A stretch of 64,000 bases of DNA from NCBI GenBank assembly GCA_003166865.1, contig PMUP01000081.1:33331-97330 (forward strand), read 5' to 3'. This DNA is from Bryobacterales bacterium. Lineage in GTDB: Bacteria; Acidobacteriota; Terriglobia; Bryobacterales; Bryobacteraceae. Of this stretch, positions 1 to 9,051 are shown piece by piece. A program made the translations under genes and the position numbers. The first letter of the stretch is position 1. Each line of letters begins with the position of its first letter. The notes below the pieces were generated by a model that saw only the letters and a list, made by a program, of their open reading frames with translations, had not been told where the DNA came from and ran no database searches.

Positions 1-867
1 GTGGTCGCCGAAGGTCAGGGCCTGCCGAGCCGCATCCCTCAGTCTGGTTAGTGTTGTTACCACGCAAAGGGGCAGCCCGGTCAAATGGTCCGTGCCTGAG
101 GAGCACGCGACACACCCCTGCGCTTCGCCATAGGCGGCGGTCAGCGCCTGATCCGAGCCGCCCGAAATAACCGCCAAGAGCTGCGGGTCCGGGAACAGCC
201 GGCCATCCAAATACAGTTCCTTGTTGATCCACAAATCGGCCAGGTAATGGCTAATATACGGGCAACCCATTTGTCGATCGATGCCGCTGGTATAGGGCTG
301 AAGTTTGTTCACGGCGTTGTGCAGTTTCTCGCGATCAGCGGTGAAGTCGGACAGCACCAGGCCGCTGGTGGTTACGATCGCCGCTCGGCTGGCGGGATCG
401 AGCGCTGTTTCCAGATGGCGATGCATGGCTTGCCGCGTATTGAGCAGATCGCCGGAATCCAGGTGGACGTCATCGACCAGATATGCGACGTAGCGCTCCG
501 GCAGGACGGGCTGCGGTGAAATCGGAGCCGGCGTATTCTCGCGCGGGACATTCGGAGTCCCCGGTTCGATCTCCACCAGTGAACTGCTCTTCTCGATCGA
601 AAATTTCGTGATGACCTGCAGCTTGCCTTTGTCAAAAACCTGAAAATCTTCCTTCTTGAGGGTGCCAACCGCTCGCCCCTCACGATCGCGAACCACCACG
701 GGCACCGATATCAGATTGACGCGGCTGCTAAAGGTAATTGGCGCTTCGTGAGAGGTCACCTCAGGAGCGCTGGCCGAAGCCTGGCTGGGCGGAGGCGCCT
801 GGCCGGCGGATTGGGCGCAACAAAATGCCCCAAAGAGCATCACGCGATTCGTAAGGGAGCGAGCCAC
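1..867 (-). CDS. VWFA-related acidobacterial secreted protein, 3' end cut by window edge
   Basis: The reverse strand is open from a GTG at 867 to base 1 (289 codons) and runs off the left edge. The N-terminus is a short signal peptide (VARSLTNRVMLFGAF...) followed by a Pro/Ala-rich stretch. Next comes the block typical of the acidobacterial VWFA-related family (TIGR03436-like): a beta strand with VNLISVPVVVRD, then LKKEDFQVFDKG, then a von Willebrand A start with YLVDDVHL. The same layout appears in the complete homolog at 11718-12710. The exact role of this family is unknown; an extracellular adhesion or scaffold function is inferred from the VWA fold. An in-frame ATG at 840 is an alternative start. 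Neither start has a clear ribosome site, so a leaderless message is possible. It is divergent from the kinase gene at 923. Confidence 0.8.
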   Translation of the reverse strand, partial: MARSLTNRVMLFGAFCCAQSAGQAPPPSQASASAPEVTSHEAPITFSSRVNLISVPVVVRDREGRAVGTLKKEDFQVFDKGKLQVITKFSIEKSSSLVEIEPGTPNVPRENTPAPISPQPVLPERYVAYLVDDVHLDSGDLLNTRQAMHRHLETALDPASRAAIVTTSGLVLSDFTADREKLHNAVNKLQPYTSGIDRQMGCPYISHYLADLWINKELYLDGRLFPDPQLLAVISGGSDQALTAAYGEAQGCVACSSGTDHLTGLPLCVVTTLTRLRDAARQALTFGDH

Positions 868-868
868 T

Positions 869-885
869 ATATATCTGTTATATAT
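869..885. promoter_or_regulatory. AT-only inverted repeat between divergent genes
   Basis: Two 6-bp ATATAT arms separated by CTGTT lie in the 55-bp gap between the divergent VWFA gene (start 867) and the kinase gene (start 923). Both directions contain -10-like hexamers here (TATAAC on the minus strand, TATATA on the plus strand). It is probably a shared promoter core or operator. No regulator can be named from the sequence. Confidence 0.35.
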
Positions 886-922
886 GTTCCAGTGCTGCGG
901 GAGAAGCACCTGCACGACTCCT

Positions 923-3523
923 ATGCCGCTTTCTGCTGGCGACAAACTCGGTCCTTACGAAATTCTCGCGCCCATCGGAGCAGGCGGCATGGGCGAGGTG
1001 TACCGGGCGCGTGACACGCGGCTGAACCGTATCGTCGCCATCAAGGTGTCAAAGGCACAGTTTTCTGAACGCTTTGAGCTCGAAGCGCGCGCCGTCGCGG
1101 CATTGAATCACCCCAATATTTGCACTCTTCACGATGTCGGCCCCAATTACCTGGTGATGGAGCTGGTGGAAGGGCGAACGCTGGCCGAGCGGATCCGGGA
1201 GGGTGCGATTCCGTTGGAGGAATCGGTGGCGATTGCCCATCAAATTGCTGATGCGCTCGCAGCCGCGCACGACAAGGGAATTGTCCATCGCGACCTGAAG
1301 CCGGCCAACCTGAAATTCACGCCGCAAGGCGCGATCAAGGTGCTGGACTTTGGATTGGCGAAAGCGGTCTCCGTGCGATCCGCGCTGGAAGACCGCTCGA
1401 TTGTCGCCACGGAGACGATAGGACCGACGCAAGCCGGAATGATCCTGGGCACGGCGCCGTACATGGCTCCCGAACAGGCGCAGGGCAAACCAGCGAACAA
1501 GCAGGCCGATATTTGGGCCTTTGGCGTGGTGTTGTACGAGATGCTCACGGGCCGGAACCCGTTTCAGGGAGACACGGTCACCGACACGCTGGCCTCGGTG
1601 ATCAAAGAGCAGCCCGACTGGGATCGCGTTCCCGCCAAGATGCGGCGACTTCTACAGAAGTGTCTGGAGAAAGATCCCGAGCGCCGTCTGCGCGACATCG
1701 GGGACGCCTGGATGTTGCTCGATGAAGGATCACCGGCCGAAACGCAGCGGAAGCGAGTCTCCTGGTTATGGCCGACCGTGGCGGCTGCGTTGTTTCTGGC
1801 CGCTCTCACATTTGGTTTTCTATACTTTCGCCACAAGCCGCCCGCTGCCGCCACAGTGCGCTTCGAAATCACGCCGCCCGAGAAAGTCACTGCGGGCAAC
1901 GGCTTCGGAGTTTCTCCGGACGGCCGCAAGCTGGCGTTCTTGGCCACAGGCGAGGATCGTGTTGCTCGTCTTTGGATTCGATCCTTCGAGACGTTCGAGA
2001 CGCGACCGCTGAGCGGCACCGAAGGCGCCGGTAGCATTCCGATTTGGTCGCCCGACAGCCGTTTCGTAGCGTACGATGCGGGTGGAAAGCTGAAGAAAAT
2101 CAACATCGCGGGTGGACCGGCGGAAACCATCTGCGAACTTGCGGGGCTGTCCGTTGGCGGTTCCTGGAACAAGGATGGCGTGATTATCTTCGGAAACGAC
2201 TCCCCAGACGGTGGGCTAATGCGCGTTTCCGCGATGGGCGGAAAACCATCTCCGCTGACGATTGTCGACCCGTCCCGCAACGAACATATCCATACTTTTC
2301 CTTCGTTTCTGCCGGATGGGCGGCATTTTCTTTACTACCGCAGTTCAGCGACTCCTGAAAACGCCGGGACCTACGTGGGATCGATTGATGCCGAGCCTGG
2401 GAAACAGGACCACAAACAACCGCTCGTAAACGCGGCTGCGCTATACGCCCCTGCCGCTGATTCCAGCCCGGGCGAGTTGCTTTTCTTGCGCAGCCAAACG
2501 CTGGTGGCACAACCCTTCGATTCCACGCGGCTGCGGCTCTCCGGCGAGCCTATGCCGGTAGCAGAGCAAGTTGGCAGCTACCTCGCCTACGGTTTCTTCT
2601 CGATTTCAGCCAACGGGATTCTGGTCTACCGGACGCGCTCTCAAGATTTCCAACTCACTTGGTTCGACCGGCAGGGGATTACAATCGGCCGTGTCTGGGA
2701 ACCCGGCCCTTACACCAGCCTGTCCGTTTCGCCGGACGGAACGCGAGCCGTGGTCTCCAGGAACGATCTCTTCCAAGGCACCGCCGTTTGGAATCTGTGG
2801 CTGCTGGATCTGACACGAGGCACGAGCAAGCGGTTCACCTCGGCTCTGGGTACTAATGACTTTCCGGTTTGGTCGCCGGACGGAAGCCGCATCGCATTTG
2901 CTTCTAGCCGCGAGGGCGGCTCTGCGGCGTTGAACCTTTATCAAAAGTTGGCCAGCGGCGCCCAGGACGAGGAGGTGCTCTTGCGAAACAGTGAGACGAA
3001 AGTCCCTACGAGCTGGTCGCGTGACGGACGGTTCATCTTGTACACGGTCGACGATCCAAAAACGAAGGGTGATATTTGGGCGCTATCCATGGAGGGAGAT
3101 CATCAGCGAACCCGGCTGTTGGGAACGGAATTCAGTGAGCACGCGGCTCAGTTTTCGCCGGACTCCCACTGGATCGCCTACACTTCCGATGCATCCGGCC
3201 GCGACGAGGTCTACGTCCGGGCGTTTCCTGAAGCGAAGGAGGATTTCGTCGTCTCCAAGGGCGGCGGCAGCAGCCCGCGCTGGCGGGACGACGGGAAAGA
3301 GTTGTATTACATTTCTTCCGACGCAAAAGTGATAGCGGTCGAGGTCGCCGCCGGTGATCTCTTCCAGGCGGGAACATCGAAGCCTCTCTTCCAAGCCTCC
3401 GGCGTCCTTTCCACGTGGAGTGTACAAGCAGGCGGCAAACGATTCCTGTTCGCCGTTCCAGTGGAGCAAACGCAAGCACCGTTTAGGGTTGTATTGAACT
3501 GGACGGCGGCACTAAGAAAATGA
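923..3523 (+). CDS. membrane Ser/Thr protein kinase with C-terminal TolB-like beta-propeller
   Basis: This is an 866-residue Hanks-type kinase fused to a sensor propeller. The start at 923 (MPLSAGDKLGPYEIL) matches the start of the second kinase at 23651; an upstream in-frame ATG at 884 adds 13 unlikely residues. The glycine loop GAGGMGEVY lies at 19-27, the ATP lysine is K41, the catalytic HRD aspartate is D124, the DFG aspartate is D142, and YMAPEQ marks the activation-segment end. One transmembrane helix lies at about 279-300. The remaining 560 residues carry repeated WD40-like/TolB motifs of the type SPDGRKLAF and WSPDGSRIAF, predicted outside the membrane. It probably phosphorylates cytoplasmic proteins in response to an extracytoplasmic cue. 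Substrate and ligand are unknown. Confidence 0.9.
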   Translation: MPLSAGDKLGPYEILAPIGAGGMGEVYRARDTRLNRIVAIKVSKAQFSERFELEARAVAALNHPNICTLHDVGPNYLVMELVEGRTLAERIREGAIPLEESVAIAHQIADALAAAHDKGIVHRDLKPANLKFTPQGAIKVLDFGLAKAVSVRSALEDRSIVATETIGPTQAGMILGTAPYMAPEQAQGKPANKQADIWAFGVVLYEMLTGRNPFQGDTVTDTLASVIKEQPDWDRVPAKMRRLLQKCLEKDPERRLRDIGDAWMLLDEGSPAETQRKRVSWLWPTVAAALFLAALTFGFLYFRHKPPAAATVRFEITPPEKVTAGNGFGVSPDGRKLAFLATGEDRVARLWIRSFETFETRPLSGTEGAGSIPIWSPDSRFVAYDAGGKLKKINIAGGPAETICELAGLSVGGSWNKDGVIIFGNDSPDGGLMRVSAMGGKPSPLTIVDPSRNEHIHTFPSFLPDGRHFLYYRSSATPENAGTYVGSIDAEPGKQDHKQPLVNAAALYAPAADSSPGELLFLRSQTLVAQPFDSTRLRLSGEPMPVAEQVGSYLAYGFFSISANGILVYRTRSQDFQLTWFDRQGITIGRVWEPGPYTSLSVSPDGTRAVVSRNDLFQGTAVWNLWLLDLTRGTSKRFTSALGTNDFPVWSPDGSRIAFASSREGGSAALNLYQKLASGAQDEEVLLRNSETKVPTSWSRDGRFILYTVDDPKTKGDIWALSMEGDHQRTRLLGTEFSEHAAQFSPDSHWIAYTSDASGRDEVYVRAFPEAKEDFVVSKGGGSSPRWRDDGKELYYISSDAKVIAVEVAAGDLFQAGTSKPLFQASGVLSTWSVQAGGKRFLFAVPVEQTQAPFRVVLNWTAALRK

Positions 3524-3557
3524 CGATGAACCCGGGCCCTGTGTTAAGTTCGTACCC

Positions 3558-3965
3558 ATGGCGAGTCCAACGCAAGCTCTCAACCAGATCAAGCTCGCTA
3601 TGGCGAGCACCAACGACTTATTCAACGCCGAGGTTTTTCGGAAACGAAATTTCGCCGCGTTGGAGCAGATCTACACAAGGGACGCTCGTATTCTCCCGCC
3701 CGGAGCACCCATGGTTTCCGGCCGGCCAGGTATCAAAGAGTTTTGGTCCAACCTGATTCACGCGGTAAATGCGAAAACTGCGGTGCTCACATCCATAGAC
3801 GTCATACCTGTTGGTGACGGTGTTGTTGAGATTGGCCGCGCCACGCTGGGAATCGAGCCCGAAGGGCAGGGTCCGGCCGAGATGGAAGTGAAATACCTGG
3901 TGTACTGGCGACAGGAAGACGGCCTGTGGAAATGGCACATCGACATTTGGAATCAGAACTCCTGA
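3558..3965 (+). CDS. SnoaL/NTF2-like (DUF4440-type) protein
   Basis: The gene encodes 135 residues with the compact NTF2-like pattern: an N-terminal helix, then TRDARILPPGAPMVSGR, GIKEFW, and a C-terminal strand pair ending in DGLWKWHIDIWN. Proteins like this form a cone-shaped pocket and serve as small isomerases, hydrolases or ligand binders; many have no assigned reaction. It lies 34 bp after the kinase gene and 54 bp before the next gene on the same strand, so co-transcription is possible. There is no signal peptide, so it is likely cytoplasmic. A second ATG at 3600 is possible but would trim the first helix. Confidence 0.75.
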   Translation: MASPTQALNQIKLAMASTNDLFNAEVFRKRNFAALEQIYTRDARILPPGAPMVSGRPGIKEFWSNLIHAVNAKTAVLTSIDVIPVGDGVVEIGRATLGIEPEGQGPAEMEVKYLVYWRQEDGLWKWHIDIWNQNS

Positions 3966-4019
3966 GCGATCTACAGGATTTTGATATGCTTCCCAAGGAG
4001 ATTCCTGGAGGTGCGAACG

Positions 4020-4412
4020 ATGAGGATTGGTTGGACCGCATGTAGTGCGCTGTTGGGGGCGGCGCTTTTTCTGACTCCGCTGGCCGAGGCTCACCACAGC
4101 AACTCGGCGTTCTATGTGGACAAGGTCATCACCATCAAGGGTGTGGTGAAAGAGTTCCGATGGTCCAACCCGCATGTGTGGATCATTCTTGCTGTGGATG
4201 ACGGGAAGGGCAACAAAGTGGATTGGAAGGTTGAGGGCCGGCCGCCCGGAATTCTGGGGCGCGCCGGTTGGACGCCGAAAATTCTGCAGCCCGGCGAAAC
4301 GATCACTGTGGATCTGAGTCCTGCGAAGGACGCCAGTGCTTCGGGTCTGATTGCCCGCGTGACGAAAGCGGACGGCACGATCTTGTCGAACGCGCCGCCG
4401 CCGACGGAGTAA
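4020..4412 (+). CDS. DUF6152-like secreted protein
   Basis: The gene encodes 130 residues from the ATG at 4020, which has GGAGG just upstream; the longer open frame from 3981 has no ribosome site. A signal peptide (MRIGWTACSALLGAALFLTPLAEA) is followed by HHSNSAFY and a beta-rich domain with KGVVKEFRWSNPHVWI, the hallmark of a small periplasmic family found in many soil bacteria. Members usually sit beside the secreted GYSxGxWEGDT family, as here: the next gene starts 4 bp downstream. The biochemical role is unknown. The HH pair and the NPHVW block may bind metal or a ligand, which is inference only. Confidence 0.75.
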   Translation: MRIGWTACSALLGAALFLTPLAEAHHSNSAFYVDKVITIKGVVKEFRWSNPHVWIILAVDDGKGNKVDWKVEGRPPGILGRAGWTPKILQPGETITVDLSPAKDASASGLIARVTKADGTILSNAPPPTE

Positions 4413-4416
4413 CGAT

Positions 4417-5187
4417 ATGAAGCTCCAGAATACGCTACTCGGTCTGATCGCCGGAGTGGTGATGCTCCAGGCGCAGTCCGCGACGCCCGATTTTTCAGGC
4501 GTGTATTATCCGATTGCGCCGTTCGGCCGGTTTGCCGGCGGCCCGGCTGCCGGGGCGAGTCAACGGCAGGGACCACCACCGAAGCCAACTGCATCGGCGC
4601 CGCTCTCGGATGGCTCCCGTGGTCGTTCGCCCGATGCGCCGTCGCTCACGCCCGAGTACATGGCGAAGTGGGAAGCGATCAGCAAAACGCGCATCGCCGG
4701 CTCGTCCGAATACGACCTGACCGCCAAGTGCCTCCCTCCCGGAATGCCCGCGATGATGAACATGGCTTACGGCATGGAGGTGATGCAGAACAAAGACAAG
4801 ATCACCTTCTTCAGCGAGCTGAACGATGCGCTGCGCCGTGTTTACCTGGACGGGCGGAAGCCGTCGCAAAAGGTGCTGGACGATCCCACCTACGCCGGCT
4901 ACTCGATGGGCCATTGGGAAGGCGATACGTTGGTGGTGGAAACGGTGGCATTGCGCGACAACACGTTCATCGAAGGGTTCACGCCGCATAGCGATCAAAT
5001 GACCGTGCATGAACGTATTCGGCTCAAGGAGCCTGGGCTCCTGGAGGATCGGATCACGGTCACGGATCCAAAGGCGCTCACCAAGCCTTGGGAAAGCACG
5101 AAGACGTACCGGAAGGCGACACGGGAAAAGGAGAACGACGAGCTGCGCGAATTCGCATGCCCGGAGGGGCTGGGAGAAGCGAAGTGA
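4417..5187 (+). CDS. secreted protein of the GYSxGxWEGDT family, tandem copy 1
   Basis: The product has 256 residues with a signal peptide (MKLQNTLLGLIAGVVMLQAQS) followed by PDFSGVYYPIAPFGRF. A Pro/Ala-rich linker precedes the family core: CLPPGMPAMM, then GRKPSQKVLDDPTYAGYSMGH and WEGDTLVVET, ending in a strand-rich region. The motif W-E-G-D-T-L-V-V with an upstream D-G-R is shared with the genes at 5184, 26212 and 26986. I know of no proven function; the fold may be a small secreted binding or hydrolase domain. It overlaps the next gene by 4 bp (GTGA), so the two copies are translationally coupled. Confidence 0.75.
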   Translation: MKLQNTLLGLIAGVVMLQAQSATPDFSGVYYPIAPFGRFAGGPAAGASQRQGPPPKPTASAPLSDGSRGRSPDAPSLTPEYMAKWEAISKTRIAGSSEYDLTAKCLPPGMPAMMNMAYGMEVMQNKDKITFFSELNDALRRVYLDGRKPSQKVLDDPTYAGYSMGHWEGDTLVVETVALRDNTFIEGFTPHSDQMTVHERIRLKEPGLLEDRITVTDPKALTKPWESTKTYRKATREKENDELREFACPEGLGEAK

Positions 5188-5948
5188 ACGCCACGGCGCT
5201 TGTGTTGGGGTTGGCGACCGCGGCAGTGCTGTGTGCGCAGACGCCGCCGGATTTTTCGGGCGTGTACTATCCGATCGCGCCGTTCGGCCGGTTTGTGGGC
5301 GGCCCGGCGGCCGGGGCGAGTCAGCGGCAGGGACCACCGCCGAAGCCAACTGCATCGGCGCCGCTCGCGGATGGATCGCGGGGCCGGAGGCCGGATGAAC
5401 CCTCGCTCACGACAGAGTACATGGCGAAGTGGCAAATGATCAGTAAGACTCTCATCGCCGGCTCTTCGGAATTCGATCCGACGGCCAAGTGCCTTCCTCC
5501 GGGAATGCCCGCGATGATGAGCATGTTTTACGGAATGGAAGTGATGCAGAACAAGGGCAAGATCACTTTCTTCAGCGAATTGAACGACGCGCTGCGCCGT
5601 GTTTATCTGGACGGGCGCAAACCTGCGCAGAAGGTTCTGGACGATCCCACCTACGCTGGTTACTCGACGGGCCACTGGGAGGGCGACACGCTGGTGGTGG
5701 ATACGGTGGCGATCCGCGACGACACGTTCATCGAAGGATTCACGCCGCATAGCGGTGAGATGACGGTGCAGGAGCGCATTCGATTGCTCAGCCCGGGACT
5801 AATGGAAGATAAGATCACCGTTACGGATCCGAAGGCGCTGACGAAGCCTTGGGAGACGGTGAAGACCTATCGCAGGGCGACGCGAGAGTCCGGTACCGAC
5901 GAGTTGCGGGAGTTTGCATGTCCCGAAGGATTGTCGGAAGCGAAGTAA
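5184..5948 (+). CDS. secreted protein of the GYSxGxWEGDT family, tandem copy 2
   Basis: The product has 254 residues and starts at the GTG at 5184, which overlaps the TGA of copy 1. The upstream GGAGGGG and the signal peptide beginning at this GTG (VNATALVLGLATAAVLCAQ) support it over the ATG at 5088, which lies inside copy 1. After the signal peptide it is nearly identical to copy 1 through PDFSGVYYPIAPFGRF and the Pro-rich linker, also at DNA level, and diverges more toward the C-terminus. This is a recent tandem duplication or a pair kept similar by gene conversion. The function is unknown, as for copy 1. It ends 1 bp before the convergent NRPS-like gene. Confidence 0.75.
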   Translation: MNATALVLGLATAAVLCAQTPPDFSGVYYPIAPFGRFVGGPAAGASQRQGPPPKPTASAPLADGSRGRRPDEPSLTTEYMAKWQMISKTLIAGSSEFDPTAKCLPPGMPAMMSMFYGMEVMQNKGKITFFSELNDALRRVYLDGRKPAQKVLDDPTYAGYSTGHWEGDTLVVDTVAIRDDTFIEGFTPHSGEMTVQERIRLLSPGLMEDKITVTDPKALTKPWETVKTYRRATRESGTDELREFACPEGLSEAK

Positions 5949-5949
5949 G

Positions 5950-8900
5950 CTAACGCCGTGCCAGCAATTCCGCGAGTTTGGACGCGAGCACATCCACGTT
6001 GGGCGGACTGAACATCGTTACATGATCGCCGGGCACGTCGATGATTTGCAGGTTGAGCGCCACTGAATCCCAACCGAGCGTAGGATCGTGGCCTAAGCCG
6101 TGCGGCCGGCTCTCCGGCCTAAAGAGAACGACCTTACCTGAGTACTCGGTGGGTACGTAGTCGTAGCTGGCGCTGTTGAGTGCTTCGTCATCGGCGAGCG
6201 ACAACGGTTGGGGCGTGCTTTGGCCTCCGATTCGGGAACGCAATCGGTATCTCGCGAATTTGGCTAGCGTGGTCGCATGGGTGGAAGCCTGTTCCAGTCT
6301 CTTTCGAAGATACGGGCGGATCTCGGAAACAGGCCTTTTCCGTAAGTGGGAGAAATGCCAGCGGATCCGCTCATACCAGTGCCGGATGCGACGCATCCTG
6401 GCAAAGTTGAAGGACTCAAAGAGAACCACCAAGTCGACCGGTGTTCCGGCGTCGTGCATCTGTTGCGCAATCTCGTAGGCCAGGTTCCCGCCGGCACACC
6501 AACCGGCCAGGTAATAGGGAGGATTGGGTTGATACTCGCGAATCCTGCGTGCGATCTTGGATGCCATTGGTTTGAGCCCCGGCAATTCGGTTTCGGGGAT
6601 TTCCACGCCGATCATGGTGTGATGCGAACCGATCTTTTCCGCGACCAAACGCATACTCATTTGCGGACGAATGAAGTAGAGAGCGGGCTGGGAGCCACTT
6701 TGGATCGGCACGATGCCCGACGGATAGCGGTCCTCGCGGCTTAAATACTCAGCAAACTGGCGGATGGTGCATTCCTTGAAGAAGACCGAAGGCGGCACTC
6801 TCCTGTTGATGCTCTCCTCGATTTGGCTCACCAGAGCGGCGGCCTGAAGCGAGTTCCCGCCGAGGTCGAAAAAGCTATCGCAGACTCCGATGTTGCGAAT
6901 GCCCAGGACTGACTCCCAAATCTGCAATAGCCAGACTTCCTCGGCATTGGCGGGCGCGATCGCCGGCGTATCTCGCACGTCCGGTCCGCTCGGCTTCGGA
7001 AGAGCGTTTCGGTTTACCTTGCCGCTCGGGAGCAGAGGCACGCTCGCAATCGGAGTGAAGCTGGCCGGAATCATGAAATCCGGCAGGCGCTCGGCAAGGA
7101 AATGGCGCAGCTCCAGGCTGGACACCGAACTCTCGAACTTGCACACGATATAGGCGATCAGACTTGTATTCTGAGAATCGCGCGGAACGACGACGGCTTG
7201 TGCGACGGCGGGATGCGAGCACAACGCGGCCTCGATCTCGGCCAGCTCAACGCGAAACCCGCGAATCTTGACCTGATCATCCGCTCGTCCCAAGTATTCA
7301 ATGTTCCGGTCGGACAAATAGCGGCCGAGGTCGCCTGAGCGATACAGGCGCGCTCCCGGCGTGACGCTGAACGGATCGGAGAGAAAACGCTCAGCCGTCA
7401 AGTCAGGGCGATTCAGGTAGCCTCGGGCCAAGTGCGGGGCGCCCACATAGATCTCACCCGCCACTCCGACGGGTACCGGATTCATCGCCTGGTCAAGAAG
7501 ATAAATACGGGTATTGGCGACGGGACGGCCAATCAGCGTTTCGCGGCGGCGAATAGCTGCCGCAGTCACGTTCCACACTGTGGCGAGGGTGCCGATTTCT
7601 GAACTCGAGTAGCAATTATGCAGCTTCGCCAGAGGCATCGCGTCTGTCAAGAGGGCAATGATATCGGGCGTCAGAACGGCACCAGCCAGGCCGACTTCGC
7701 GGATGGTTCTGAGCTTCGACACATGCTTGGGCCCCAGATTGAGAATCTGTTTCAAGACCGGCGGCGGGAACACGATGCGAGTGATTCGCTCACGCTCGAT
7801 GACGTTCAGCAGTCCGTTGATGTCCTTCAGCTCCTCAGCGGAAACGATCACCAGCGGAAGACCGCACATGAGGGGAAGAAACAGGTTGGCTATGGAAAAG
7901 CCGAAGCTAAGAAACGCGTTAAGGCAGCAGATTTCATCCGGCGCATATGTGACGGCGACCAATCCGTTAATCACGCTGCGATGAACTCCCACTACCGCTT
8001 TGGGTTTTCCGGTCGAGCCAGAGGTGTAAAGTACATAGGCCGCGCTGTCGGGCGTCGTGTTGGCAACCGGGTTCGTGGAACTGCCGGCGGGAATCTCATC
8101 AACGGATAGGATCTCAACTCCGGTTGGGACGCGGTCCCGGCATCGAGCGCTGCTGACTATCAAAGAGAGCTTAGCGTCGTGCACCATTTCGCTCAAACGC
8201 TGCGGGGGATAGCTGGGGTCCAACGGGACATAGGCGCCCCCGGCCTTGAGAATCCCCAGGATTCCCACTACAGCCATCCACGACTGCTCCATGCAAAGCC
8301 CGACCAGAATCTCCGGGCCCACTCCGCGCCCCAGCAGGTAATGAGCGAGCCGGTTGGCTTGGCGGTTTAGTTCGCCATAGGTGATGCGCCAGTCACCATC
8401 AATCAGAGCAACTGCTTCCGGTGTTCTTGCGGCTTGTTTTTCGAACAGCTCATGGACGCAGCCCTGGGGGCAAGGCTGGTCGGTCGCGTTCCACTCGAAC
8501 AAAATCTGCCGCCGTTCCTGCTCACTCAGGATTGCCAGCCGGGAAATTTGTGTTGCGGGATTTTCAGAGGCGCAGCGCAGAAGTTTCTCGAGGTGCTGTG
8601 TCAACCGCAGGATGGTCTTGTGCTCGAAGAGATCCGTCCGGTAGTTCCAATGTCCGACGAACCCGATCCCTTCGCTCGCGAGCGTGATCGCCAATCCCGG
8701 GCTGTCGTCCGGCGAGTCTCTTGGGAACAGCGAACGGGCAAGTTCATTCTGCAGTTCGGGCGCAATGACGAATGGCGCCTCACCGAGTTCACAACGGTGA
8801 TCCAGGACAAGTGTCCGGACATGCTCAACCAGCTCTTCAAACGTCTGGTCGCTGGATACTTTCACCTGAAGCTCGCCAATTCCAATGCTGCCTTCGCCCG

Positions 8901-9051
8901 AATAGCGGTTCAGGAGCGCCGCCACTGCCGCCAATAGAACTGCTGGTCCAGTGTCATCCGGCAATTCGAAACGGTGTGTCGCAATGATCGCCCTGCCTAC
9001 CGGAAGCGGCTCTGGCGCGAGCTGAAGCACTGTCGCGGTAGACGACTTCAC
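5950..9051 (-). CDS. NRPS-like enzyme: partial condensation domain, adenylation, carrier, thioesterase with Cys nucleophile
   Basis: The product has 1033 residues. GTG 9051 is chosen because GAGAGG precedes it and it overlaps the MFS stop (GTGA); GTG 9075 lacks a ribosome site. Residues 1-190 resemble the C-terminal half of a condensation domain without HHxxxDG. The adenylation domain (about 195-700) has YTSGSTGKPK, NCYSSSE, YRSGDLGR and LPSGKVNR. The carrier motif DLGGNSL puts phosphopantetheine on S734. The thioesterase has GWCAGG with C852 where serine is usual. The residue that normally binds the amino group (Asp in F-D-x-S) is Gly (FGFSIA). By hand alignment to PheA the specificity code reads G-F-A-V-G-A-C-T-L-K, so an alpha-keto, hydroxy or aryl acid is more likely than an amino acid. 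The product is unknown. It is transcribed after the MFS gene. Confidence 0.85.
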   Translation of the reverse strand: MKSSTATVLQLAPEPLPVGRAIIATHRFELPDDTGPAVLLAAVAALLNRYSGEGSIGIGELQVKVSSDQTFEELVEHVRTLVLDHRCELGEAPFVIAPELQNELARSLFPRDSPDDSPGLAITLASEGIGFVGHWNYRTDLFEHKTILRLTQHLEKLLRCASENPATQISRLAILSEQERRQILFEWNATDQPCPQGCVHELFEKQAARTPEAVALIDGDWRITYGELNRQANRLAHYLLGRGVGPEILVGLCMEQSWMAVVGILGILKAGGAYVPLDPSYPPQRLSEMVHDAKLSLIVSSARCRDRVPTGVEILSVDEIPAGSSTNPVANTTPDSAAYVLYTSGSTGKPKAVVGVHRSVINGLVAVTYAPDEICCLNAFLSFGFSIANLFLPLMCGLPLVIVSAEELKDINGLLNVIERERITRIVFPPPVLKQILNLGPKHVSKLRTIREVGLAGAVLTPDIIALLTDAMPLAKLHNCYSSSEIGTLATVWNVTAAAIRRRETLIGRPVANTRIYLLDQAMNPVPVGVAGEIYVGAPHLARGYLNRPDLTAERFLSDPFSVTPGARLYRSGDLGRYLSDRNIEYLGRADDQVKIRGFRVELAEIEAALCSHPAVAQAVVVPRDSQNTSLIAYIVCKFESSVSSLELRHFLAERLPDFMIPASFTPIASVPLLPSGKVNRNALPKPSGPDVRDTPAIAPANAEEVWLLQIWESVLGIRNIGVCDSFFDLGGNSLQAAALVSQIEESINRRVPPSVFFKECTIRQFAEYLSREDRYPSGIVPIQSGSQPALYFIRPQMSMRLVAEKIGSHHTMIGVEIPETELPGLKPMASKIARRIREYQPNPPYYLAGWCAGGNLAYEIAQQMHDAGTPVDLVVLFESFNFARMRRIRHWYERIRWHFSHLRKRPVSEIRPYLRKRLEQASTHATTLAKFARYRLRSRIGGQSTPQPLSLADDEALNSASYDYVPTEYSGKVVLFRPESRPHGLGHDPTLGWDSVALNLQIIDVPGDHVTMFSPPNVDVLASKLAELLARR

